Of a stretch of DNA of 31,643 nt, positions 24,956-31,542 are shown one piece after another. Position 1 is the stretch's first letter, and every line of letters starts with the position of its first letter. Position numbers and translations under genes: made by a program. The notes below the pieces were generated by a model. It saw only the letters and a program-made list of their open reading frames with translations, had not been told where the DNA came from and did no database searches. This DNA comes from Erythrobacter sp. (GTDB lineage Bacteria; Pseudomonadota; Alphaproteobacteria; Sphingomonadales; Sphingomonadaceae), in contig NZOF01000101.1 of the NCBI GenBank assembly GCA_002695185.1, positions 1 through 31,643 of the forward strand, written 5' to 3'.

Positions 24956-27004
24956 TCATGCAGTGGCGACACCACGCAAAACGCCGACTGGCATCGGATT
25001 AATGTCCTGGTCGATGACGACGCTTGTGGCGCCAAGCGGTCCAAGGTCGATGTCGAGACGCCGGCCCCCCTCCGTCGAAGTACTCACCAAGCGCCGGCAC
25101 AAGAGATCGGCCAGCGCGGGATCTTCGACAGCGCATATTATCTGGCGCCCATCCAGACGCAGAGCGGCGAGCACTTCGACCAAGTGAAGGGCCCTGAAAT
25201 CGTCGATGTGCTGAACGGGGTCGTCGAGCAGAAGGGACCTGAGCGGTGTCCACGCCCGCGCAAGATGGACCGAGAGAAGGAAGGCGAGACCGGCGGCACG
25301 GCGCTGACCGCTGCTAAAGACAAATTGCGGGTTCAGCCCGTCGCCTACCTTGAGGCTTAGGAAACGCCGAACGTCGCCGCGGATGCTGTAGTCGATTGTC
25401 CGCCAGTCGGCGTGCGGTCGCAGGCGCTGATAGAGCTCGTTGAGCAGAGGACTGATCTGAGCGAGGCGCTCGTCGATGATTTCCGCGCTCACGCGTCTGA
25501 CAGAGCGCTCGATTTCGCGGGCTGCTGTGACGGCATTCTGTGACTGGCTGACTGCCTGCGCCAGTTTCTCGATTTCAGCTCGCAGCGCTGAGATATTGCT
25601 TTCGATGGACGACATTCGCGAGACGGCTTGCGAGGCCTCCAGCACGAGTAGAGCACGCTGGAGATCAATCAGTCGGTCTCGTTCTGGAGAAATAGCCTGC
25701 TCCAGCCCGTCAGGATCCTGGATAAAGCGGTGGTCAAGCCCCCACTGATTGTAGAAGGCGACATGCGCCGCCTCCTGGTCACGCAGGCGCCGCAACTCCT
25801 CCGCATGGGTTTGGACCGCGGCGGCGGCCGCCTGCGACGTAAGGGTGCGTTGCCGCGCGTCCTGTTTGGCGGAGACGAGAGCATCGCGAGCGGCCTGAAC
25901 GCCCGAAGCCAGTGATGTAATCCGTCGCCGGGCCGCAGCCAGACCGGCGGCGAACTCATCGGATGTCCGATGGGCTGCGCACAGCGGGCAGTGATCGTCG
26001 TTCAGCCCCAGACGCTCGCCATGTTCGACGAGGAGGCTCAGCGATGCTGCCATCGCGTCCATCTCTTCTTCCCGCAATAGACGTTGCTCAGCTTCTGCAA
26101 CGACTTGCTGTGCGGCTTCATGCTCACGCTGCGCAGCCTCGTGGGCTGCCGATGCTGCCTCGCGGTTCGCCACGGCCTGCGGAGCGTTGTAGGCGGCCTG
26201 CGCCGCCGCGACCTCTCGACCGAGTTGAAGCGCTTCGCCCATGCGCCCCAACCTGGCTCGTCCACTTGCCAGCGCGCGTCGACCTGCAGCCAGACGCGAT
26301 GTCAACTCAGTGGGCGCGTCTGGCGCGGCGGCTGCGATGACCTGAAGCGCGCCGGATACATCCCCTGATCGGCTGAGCGCGGCTTGGGTCTCAGATTGCT
26401 GGGTCAGCCTGTCCGCCAGTCTCGAGCGGGCGGCCTCATAAGCAGCCTCATCCTTCGCGTGCGCGGCTTCGGCGGCGGTCACGACCTCCTTTGCCCTGCT
26501 TCCGGCTTCCGATCCTTCCAATGCACCAAGCGCCGAGCGCACGAGATCGAATCGCTCCGTTTCGGTTAGGTCCAGGCTGAGTGCGGCGATCCATTCGTCG
26601 CGGATGATCGACGTTCTGGTCAGCTGTCGCAACGCGTCTTCCGGTGCAGCTCCGCGGCAAAGCGCAGCGCGGATTTCTTCCGGTGAACGATCGGAACCGC
26701 GTTCCCGCGTTCGCGTGATAGTGAATGGATTCCCGCTATCGTCGACGAAAGAGGCTGTCACATAGTGGGCTTTGGGGACGCCTTCGCCGCGCCACCAAAG
26801 GTAATCGCTGAGGCTCTCCTTGGCGGCCTTCTCGACAGCGTACTTATCGATGGAGCCTGTGATTGCGAACTCGACCGCATCACACAGCGTGCTCTTGCCT
26901 ACACCATTGCGGCCGGTGATGACGGTGAAGCCCCGTCCAAAATTGATCCGAACGAGATCCCTGAAGCCACGAAAGCCGCATACTTCAATGAAATCGAGCC
27001 TCAC
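24956..27004 (-). CDS. SMC/RecN-like ABC ATPase of the SIR2-middle-ABC operon, 682 aa
   Basis: The N-terminal half-domain starts MRLDFIEVCGFRGF and has Walker A GRNGVGKST at residues 31-39. A long Ala/Glu/Arg-rich coiled coil (about 165-500) is broken near its middle by HCPLC (C339, C342), like the zinc-hook turn of Rad50-type proteins. The C-terminal half has the ABC signature SSGQR at 564-568 and Walker B LRSLLLDDP (588-596), followed by VQHIDD. The position after Walker B is Asp rather than Glu, as in several conflict-system ATPases. It should sense DNA or nucleoprotein and license the effector. Translation starts at GTG 27004, overlapping the preceding stop (GTGA), with GGGAG 8 nt upstream. 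It is the last gene of the operon. Confidence 0.9.
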   Translation of the reverse strand: MRLDFIEVCGFRGFRDLVRINFGRGFTVITGRNGVGKSTLCDAVEFAITGSIDKYAVEKAAKESLSDYLWWRGEGVPKAHYVTASFVDDSGNPFTITRTRERGSDRSPEEIRAALCRGAAPEDALRQLTRTSIIRDEWIAALSLDLTETERFDLVRSALGALEGSEAGSRAKEVVTAAEAAHAKDEAAYEAARSRLADRLTQQSETQAALSRSGDVSGALQVIAAAAPDAPTELTSRLAAGRRALASGRARLGRMGEALQLGREVAAAQAAYNAPQAVANREAASAAHEAAQREHEAAQQVVAEAEQRLLREEEMDAMAASLSLLVEHGERLGLNDDHCPLCAAHRTSDEFAAGLAAARRRITSLASGVQAARDALVSAKQDARQRTLTSQAAAAAVQTHAEELRRLRDQEAAHVAFYNQWGLDHRFIQDPDGLEQAISPERDRLIDLQRALLVLEASQAVSRMSSIESNISALRAEIEKLAQAVSQSQNAVTAAREIERSVRRVSAEIIDERLAQISPLLNELYQRLRPHADWRTIDYSIRGDVRRFLSLKVGDGLNPQFVFSSGQRRAAGLAFLLSVHLARAWTPLRSLLLDDPVQHIDDFRALHLVEVLAALRLDGRQIICAVEDPALADLLCRRLVSTSTEGGRRLDIDLGPLGATSVVIDQDINPMPVGVLRGVATA

Positions 27005-27531
27005 GACGTCGCTCCCAAGATGCGAGCGACTTCGGCCGGGGTGGTCTCGCTGAGAAACGCGGTAACGGCATCCGGAGGGATGTCCTTCAGCCTGGTCCGC
27101 AATCTCGTTTCGAAGTTGGAAGCGCCGAGCAGCGGCTTGGAGCGAATCGACAGCAGCGGTAGCAGCGCCTTCTCAACGTCATCAGGTGTGGTGATGGACG
27201 CCCTCGCAATCTTCCGGGTCAAAGAGAAATCTTCTTCGATGCGCTCGATCTCGCGCCCTCGGCGTGCATCATGTTCCGGGGTCAGGAAGACCGAATAGAC
27301 GTTCCATGCCTTTGCTCCGGCCCCGCGCAATGAAGTGGCGTGCCGAGCGAGCGCGATTTCCTGCTTCTCCTTCCAAGTGCCGAGGAGAGCGTCGGCGCTG
27401 TCGAAGACGTGGACGAACCCCATCAGCGCGGCGCTTTCGAAACAGGTCACCGGCCTGGCCGAGCCAGTCCACGTCCAGGTTTCATACTGTGCGTCGCGAA
27501 GGAGGATTTCGGCTTGGGTGAAGATGTCCAT
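27001..27531 (-). CDS. Small 'middle component'-like protein of an ABC-three-component system, 176 aa
   Basis: It starts MDIFTQAEILLRDAQYET and is mostly helical, soluble and without signal or membrane segments. The segment AKAWNVYSVFLTPEHD followed by EIERIEEDFSLTRKIAR (about residues 75-110) resembles the conserved W-N-Y ... IE-D ... RK-I pattern I associate with middle components of ABC-three-component conflict systems. These link the ATPase to an effector. ATG 27531 overlaps the SIR2 stop (TGATG) and is preferred; the frame also opens at ATG 27573, inside the SIR2 gene. The family assignment rests on context plus this pattern and would otherwise be 'hypothetical'. Confidence 0.75.
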   Translation of the reverse strand: MDIFTQAEILLRDAQYETWTWTGSARPVTCFESAALMGFVHVFDSADALLGTWKEKQEIALARHATSLRGAGAKAWNVYSVFLTPEHDARRGREIERIEEDFSLTRKIARASITTPDDVEKALLPLLSIRSKPLLGASNFETRLRTRLKDIPPDAVTAFLSETTPAEVARILGATS

Positions 27532-28850
27532 CAGATGCCCAACGCAGCTCTTGCCCCAGGAAGGTCGTACCATTCACCCGCTGGGTCTGGACGAATGACG
27601 TCACCGATGCGCCCGCTGCGCACGACATTGTCGGGCACGCCCAGGTCGGTCGCTCCTACCGCGACAACAATGTCGGAATGCGTCGCGGCAGGCGGCTCGA
27701 CGAACTTTCCACGTAGCGTGCCGAGGATGGATTGGGCCCCGTTGAGGACTCGCACGCTCCGCCCGTTCAGATCATAACCATCGGCACGTTGAACGGCGCC
27801 GGCCTGGCGGAGGAGCAAGTGGAAGAAGCCCAGGGCCTCTGGATTTGCTGGACGCAAGAGCTTAGCCGGCTGTGTCGCCGAGACGCCTTCGGCATCTCGC
27901 CTCAGCCCATAAAGGGCCTCACTATCGAAATTTCCGATGTCTAGCCAAGCCGGGTCGCATTGGGCGCCGGTAGCTTGCTCAAAAGCGGCCCGTCCGGCGT
28001 TAAGGACCTGACGAAGGTAATTCGATGAGAAGGCTCGGCGGAGCTCGTCGAGTGCCGCCGCCCCCGACTCCTGCACATGTTCGAATGTGACGTTTTGTGC
28101 GTGCGCGATTTCCCAGAGTTGCGGAGCTTTCTGCTCCAGCGCATTTGTTGGCGAGAGGTCGATGACAGTCACGGACAGCGGCTGCACATCGATCAGCGCT
28201 TCGCCGATCACGGCGTTGAGATATTCCCAGTCCGACCAGAAGCCGACGACGAGCAAATCCTTCTGCCGAAGGTTGGCAGCCATCCAAATTTTGCTTCGCG
28301 CAATGCGACCCGAAATGGTCGGATCGTTGAGCTGCGAAGGCGCCCAGACCGTGGCATGCCGATCACGGTGGGAGCAGCCATGGAATTTCAACAAAGGTGC
28401 CTGACGGACCGAGTCGGCGGTGGCTTCATCCCCGTCGAGCGAGCCGCGGAAGTCCGCGCCATAGTCCCAAGCGCGTCGCTCGATCAGCGTGTCGTAGTTG
28501 CTCGATATGCCGGCAACGGCGGCGCGGGTAATGAGAAAGTCCGCGATCGCGGCATGACCTGTATTCGAAGGGCGCACAAAATCAGGCCAGGGCACAAGAT
28601 GTTCGATGAAGACCGATTGCAAGGTGTTGAGGCCTGCAAAGTGCTCGGCGAGGGCCTCCAGATTGTCCCGAAGTGCGAGGTCGCAGGTCGGGTCAGATTC
28701 GAGTCGGTATTTGTCATAGCAGTTTTCGGCGACGGTCCGAGCTGACGGCAGGCTGCTGGGGGGCGCCATGGAAAGCCCAGCACCGCAGACCACCAAGAGG
28801 CGGCCCGCGTTCATCGAAGCCAAAAGCCTTGCGATCGTCTGAGGCGTCAA
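27531..28850 (-). CDS. SIR2-domain protein, putative NADase effector, 439 aa
   Basis: The N-terminal half (about residues 1-240) is a SIR2 fold: LLVVCGAGLS with G23, G25 and S27, GISSNYDTLIE with N118 and D120, LLKFHGC with H157, and DLLVVGFWSDWEYLN near 198-212. This set is that of SIR2 domains in anti-phage systems, which deplete NAD+ on activation; the cysteine pairs of deacetylase sirtuins are absent. The C-terminal 190 residues match nothing I recognise. The start is TTG 28850, overlapping the XRE stop (TTGA) and preceded by GAGGGAGG 6 nt upstream; ATG 28814 is the alternative but has no ribosome site. A weak start codon may keep a toxic effector low. Confidence 0.88.
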   Translation of the reverse strand: MTPQTIARLLASMNAGRLLVVCGAGLSMAPPSSLPSARTVAENCYDKYRLESDPTCDLALRDNLEALAEHFAGLNTLQSVFIEHLVPWPDFVRPSNTGHAAIADFLITRAAVAGISSNYDTLIERRAWDYGADFRGSLDGDEATADSVRQAPLLKFHGCSHRDRHATVWAPSQLNDPTISGRIARSKIWMAANLRQKDLLVVGFWSDWEYLNAVIGEALIDVQPLSVTVIDLSPTNALEQKAPQLWEIAHAQNVTFEHVQESGAAALDELRRAFSSNYLRQVLNAGRAAFEQATGAQCDPAWLDIGNFDSEALYGLRRDAEGVSATQPAKLLRPANPEALGFFHLLLRQAGAVQRADGYDLNGRSVRVLNGAQSILGTLRGKFVEPPAATHSDIVVAVGATDLGVPDNVVRSGRIGDVIRPDPAGEWYDLPGARAALGI

Positions 28851-29218
28851 GCGACCCTCCCTCGGGCGCCGGCGCGCCGGCCAGACGCCTTGGGGGCCGA
28901 CTGTGAAAGGTCACCCAGATGATCGATCCTTACCGGCGGCTTAGCAGGCAGCTTCACTGTCAGTTCGAGCTTCCCTCCAATGGCTTCGACGTAGCTGCGA
29001 AGCGTAGAGAGGTACATGTCAGTTTGCCGTTCGATCTGGGATACGGAGGGCTGCTTGATATTGAGAGCCGATGCAATGTCGGCCTGCGCCTTGCCCGCGA
29101 TCTGCCGAAGCTCACGAAGGCCTTCCACCTCCTGCTTCAGCTCGTGATAGCGAGCCTCGACTGCTTCTTGCTCATCAGGTGGCAGCGCAGCGATGATGTC
29201 CTTCAGGCTACGGCCCAT
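28847..29218 (-). CDS. XRE-family HTH protein, HigA-like antitoxin/regulator, 123 aa
   Basis: A helix-turn-helix of the Cro/C1 type lies at about residues 44-70 (QADIASALNIKQPSVSQIER). The preceding helical region has ELKQEVEGLRELRQIAG, and a typical LYLS-like segment TDMYLSTLRSYVEAIGGKLE follows, as in HigA antitoxins of the Gp49/HigB type. The last 30 residues are Arg/Ala-rich and poorly structured. It starts 1 nt after the toxin stop and ends overlapping the SIR2 TTG, so it sits exactly between the toxin and the effector. It should neutralise the toxin and repress the operon. Confidence 0.9.
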   Translation of the reverse strand: MGRSLKDIIAALPPDEQEAVEARYHELKQEVEGLRELRQIAGKAQADIASALNIKQPSVSQIERQTDMYLSTLRSYVEAIGGKLELTVKLPAKPPVRIDHLGDLSQSAPKASGRRAGARGRVA

Positions 29219-29219
29219 C

Positions 29220-29588
29220 TCATTTGCCCTTCTTTGCGGATTTCAGGCTTTCCAGATGCTCGGAAAACCGTAAATCCGCCTTCGCGATCAGGTTCTTGTA
29301 GAAGCGCTTCTGGCTACCGCCAGACTTGTCACCCGCCACAAGGACGATGGCCTTTCTCTCGGGATCGAAGGCGAAGGCCGCGCGCCATTCGCCATCGCCG
29401 CCCTCGAACCGCAGCTCCTTCATGTTGGCGTATCGCGACCCCTTGAGCGTGTCGGCATGAGGCCGACCAAGCTGCGGGCCGTAGTCGGACAACAACTTGG
29501 CGACAGCAACCAATGCGACGCGAACGTCACGCTCAAAGGTCAGGACCTCGACCTCGAAGGCTGGGTGGAATTCGACCTCCCATTCCAT
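29220..29588 (-). CDS. RelE/HigB-type (Gp49-like) toxin, 122 aa
   Basis: This small RelE-superfamily mRNA interferase would cut translated mRNA at the ribosome. The Gp49/HigB signature is clear: LGRPHADTLKGSRYANMKEL, then GEWRAAFAFDPERKAIVLVA, GDKSGGSQKRFYKNLI and ADLRFSEHL. Toxin-first order, with the antitoxin 1 nt downstream, is normal for higBA. It is the first gene of the five-gene operon, 12 bp after the excisionase stop. Its ATG has no good Shine-Dalgarno and overlaps a promoter-like and palindromic segment, so the true transcription start is uncertain. Confidence 0.92.
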   Translation of the reverse strand: MEWEVEFHPAFEVEVLTFERDVRVALVAVAKLLSDYGPQLGRPHADTLKGSRYANMKELRFEGGDGEWRAAFAFDPERKAIVLVAGDKSGGSQKRFYKNLIAKADLRFSEHLESLKSAKKGK

Positions 29589-29614
29589 ATAGGCTCTAAC
29601 CTATGTACGGTCAA
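29586..29614 (-). promoter_or_regulatory. Promoter-like boxes and inverted repeat at the toxin start
   Basis: On the minus strand TTGACC (29614-29609) and TATATG (29591-29586) are separated by exactly 17 nt, a good sigma-70 match. The spacer and -10 contain ATAGG/CCTAT inverted repeats (29589-29593 and 29600-29604), a possible operator for the XRE protein. The -10 overlaps the toxin ATG, so a transcript from it would begin inside the toxin gene and serve only the antitoxin, SIR2 and later genes. It may therefore be a chance match or a promoter that excludes the toxin. Confidence 0.35.
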
Positions 29615-29903
29615 TGCTGCGAATGCGTGGGGCGGAGGGCGAGGCCGTTGTCGCGCGCCGGCAGCTCTCGGCCCACGCGTCGAGATCATCGACCGCGTAG
29701 CGCACCCATTTCCCGAACTTGTGGTACGCGGGGCCGCCACCCAGCGAGCGATAACATTCGAGGGTGTGAGCCTCGAGCGCCAAGTAGCGGGCGGCGGCCT
29801 CGGTATCGACAAACCGGATCGGCCCAGCGTGGTCGACGAACTTCGCGCGCCTGAGAATATCAGGCGTCGGCCAGCGGCGTTGAGGCTGCGCCCTTTCAGC
29901 CAT
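29601..29903 (-). CDS. Helix-turn-helix excisionase-like protein (AlpA/MerR-fold), 100 aa
   Basis: This small winged-helix DNA-binding protein has the core RFVDTEAAARYLALEAHTLE, then CYRSLGGGPAYHKFGKWVRYAVDDLDAW. The GGGP-Y-K-G--VRY---DLDAW pattern is that of excisionase/AlpA-type HTH_17 domains, in which the hairpin wing follows the recognition helix. The frame is open about 100 codons further upstream inside the integrase, but ATG 29903 has GGAGG 7-9 nt before it and begins the conserved part. It overlaps the integrase end by 8 nt. It probably directs excision or controls the recombinase. Confidence 0.87.
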   Translation of the reverse strand: MAERAQPQRRWPTPDILRRAKFVDHAGPIRFVDTEAAARYLALEAHTLECYRSLGGGPAYHKFGKWVRYAVDDLDAWAESCRRATTASPSAPRIRSIDRT

Positions 29904-31311
29904 GGGTCGCCTCCTTCGCTTCGGCGCGCTTGGTGCCCGGAGGAATGCCGCGATTCTCGCCACTGCGGTGACGGTACGGCCGGTAGTTTCCGACGCGCGT
30001 GCGCGAGGTATAGGGTCCGTCTTCGAAGCCAAGCGGCTTGCCGTCCGGCCCGGTCGGCGCGGGTTCGATGTGGGTCGCGGGTGCGATAGTCGGCGGCTCG
30101 GGCGGCACGACAATTGGTGCCGGAGCCGGCACCGGCCTTCCACCCACCACCGACAGGCGCCGCTGAGCCACCGTCTCGGCCGCTGCCCGTACCGGGTCAT
30201 CTTCGGTGTGGACGTACTTCATGAACATGGTGACGGTCTTATGCGCGGTCAGCGCCATCCCGACTTTCACCGGGACGCCGGAATTGGCGATGTCCGTGGC
30301 GGAGCGATGGCGAATGCCATGGGTGCCGATATGCGGCAGCCCGGCGCGCTGCAGGATGCGGCGCCAGCCTTGATAGTAGGTGTGCTTCGACATCGGCAGG
30401 TTGGGGTCGAAGACCGACGGGCAGACAAACGCCGACTCTTCCAACCGGGGCGCGGTTTCGAAGAGTCGGAGCGCCTCGGCGCTCATCGGCTTGGACATGC
30501 TGCCGGTCTTGCTGTCGGGCCAGACAACCCGGTGATTGTCGAAATCGATCCATGCCCATTCGAGATTGAGGATTTCGGACATGCGCGCCGCGAATTCGAA
30601 CTGGAGCCGGATGGCGAGAAGGATGAAGGGGTGCTCGAGGCCCTCTGCCTCGGCGCGGTCCAGATACTCGAACAGCTTGCGCAGCTCGGCGTCGGTGATG
30701 AGGCGGGTCTTGCCGCGCTCGGGGTATTTCGGGACGTGCCGGCACGGATTGGAGCCGTCGGGACGCAAGCCCCATACCTCTGCCATGTTGAACATCTTCC
30801 GCACGGCCGCCAGAACGCGATTGGCGTTGGTCGGGCTCTTCGCCATCTTCTTCATCATGTGCGCGATGTCCGCTCGCGCCACATCCGGGACCTTAAGCTG
30901 GCCTAGGATCGGGATGATGTAGCGCTTGCCGTAGCCGCGGTTCGACTCGACCGTCGCTGGCTTGTTGCGGCTCTCCGAATAGTCGGTGATGAAGCGGTCG
31001 AATAATTCCTTCACGGTAAGGGCCTGCCGGGCAACCGCGCGCTCGGCGCTCGGGTCGACACCCCGGCGCACCTCGGCCAGCCAGTCCTGCGCGATGTTGC
31101 GCGCCTGCTCGACCGTGATCTCGCCGTACCGGCCGATCGCCGGCTTACGCCGCTGCCCGTTGTGGGCGACATAGGCCACCATGAAAATCTTCCGACCGGC
31201 CGGGGTGACCTTGACAAGGAAGCCGGGTATCGTCGTATCCCGGAGTTCGTAATCGCGCTCCTGCGGGGTTGCGGCGTCGACAGCGGTCTTTGTGAGTTTG
31301 ATTTTGGGCAT
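29896..31311 (-). CDS. Tyrosine recombinase, P4-type integrase, 471 aa
   Basis: Domain order is an N-terminal DUF4102-like arm-binding domain (about 1-90, with YELRDTTIPGFLVKVTPAG and IGRYGEITVEQARNIA), a core-binding SAM-like domain (about 95-185) and the catalytic domain (about 200-375). The catalytic residues are all present: R243 in AARMSEIL, K268 in DSKTG, H331 and R334 in HGIRH, H357 in LTAHK and nucleophile Y366 in MKYVH. A Pro-rich tail of about 85 residues (385-471) extends beyond the usual end. GGAGG precedes ATG 31311. It lies 178 bp from the tRNA-Leu fragment it presumably recognises. Confidence 0.95.
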   Translation of the reverse strand: MPKIKLTKTAVDAATPQERDYELRDTTIPGFLVKVTPAGRKIFMVAYVAHNGQRRKPAIGRYGEITVEQARNIAQDWLAEVRRGVDPSAERAVARQALTVKELFDRFITDYSESRNKPATVESNRGYGKRYIIPILGQLKVPDVARADIAHMMKKMAKSPTNANRVLAAVRKMFNMAEVWGLRPDGSNPCRHVPKYPERGKTRLITDAELRKLFEYLDRAEAEGLEHPFILLAIRLQFEFAARMSEILNLEWAWIDFDNHRVVWPDSKTGSMSKPMSAEALRLFETAPRLEESAFVCPSVFDPNLPMSKHTYYQGWRRILQRAGLPHIGTHGIRHRSATDIANSGVPVKVGMALTAHKTVTMFMKYVHTEDDPVRAAAETVAQRRLSVVGGRPVPAPAPIVVPPEPPTIAPATHIEPAPTGPDGKPLGFEDGPYTSRTRVGNYRPYRHRSGENRGIPPGTKRAEAKEATHG

Positions 31312-31337
31312 TCCTAACCTCCGTTGAGGTCGGATTT

Positions 31338-31360
31338 CAGGTGCAGAATAGGTGCACCTA
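31338..31360. repeat. Direct AGGTGCA repeats and 12-bp palindrome upstream of the integrase
   Basis: AGGTGCA occurs at 31339-31345 and 31350-31356, 11 bp apart or one helical turn. The second copy is part of the perfect palindrome TAGGTGCACCTA (31349-31360). Lying between the integrase start and the attachment site, these could be arm-type recombinase sites or an operator for the integrase promoter. Confidence 0.4.
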
Positions 31361-31447
31361 GAAAGCCAACCGTAGCGTACAGCCGGTTAGGTATGTGTGT
31401 TTCGAGAACCGAAAAAAGCTAGTGCTGGCAGTCGGTTATCGGGAAAA

Positions 31448-31485
31448 CGGATACCCCCGGCGGCACAAAGGATAGGGGATATCCG
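31448..31485. repeat. 11-bp inverted repeat beside the attachment core
   Basis: CGGATACCCCC (31448-31458) and GGGGATATCCG (31475-31485) are inverted repeats with 10 of 11 positions matching and 16 nt between. The right arm ends 4 nt before the tRNA-identical segment. It may bind the recombinase or excisionase, or act as a terminator shielding the integrase from outside transcription. Confidence 0.4.
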
Positions 31486-31489
31486 GTCT

Positions 31490-31542
31490 CTCAAAATCCG
31501 GTTCCGAAAGGAGTGTCGGTTCGATTCCGACCACCCGCACCA
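31490..31542 (+). other. Attachment site: 3' fragment of tRNA-Leu(CAA)
   Basis: The segment matches the 3' half of a class II tRNA: anticodon loop CTCAAAA with anticodon CAA at 31492-31494, the 3' anticodon strand TCCGG, a long variable arm TCC-GAAA-GGA, the T arm GTCGG-TTCGATT-CCGAC, acceptor strand CACCCGC and ACCA. The 5' half is missing: the bases before the loop cannot pair with TCCGG, and no GCGGGTG acceptor strand lies upstream. It is therefore a duplicated tRNA end left by integration rather than a functional tRNA gene. The flank to its right (31543-31643) should be chromosomal and shows only a small GC hairpin at 31544-31560. Confidence 0.85.

Larger units (their letters stand above)
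24956..31542. mobile_element. Right-hand end of a tRNA-Leu-integrated genomic element (left boundary not seen)
   Basis: A tyrosine recombinase, an excisionase-like gene and a defence operon lie inside a 3' fragment of tRNA-Leu(CAA) at 31490-31542. An element that recombines into the 3' half of a tRNA leaves the intact tRNA at one end and such a fragment at the other. I see no second copy of the fragment in the window, so the intact tRNA and the true left end must lie to the left. The coordinates given cover only the part with mobile or defence character; the catabolic genes may also belong to the element. Confidence 0.55.

Noticed and set aside
29902..30906. Long plus-strand open frame (334 codons) opposite the integrase
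   Set aside because: Antisense of a recombinase with all catalytic residues; composition is a mirror of high-GC codon use.
31400..31542. A complete tRNA gene at the right end
   Set aside because: Only the 3' half is present; no 5' acceptor strand or D arm exists upstream, and the bases before the anticodon loop do not pair with the 3' strand.
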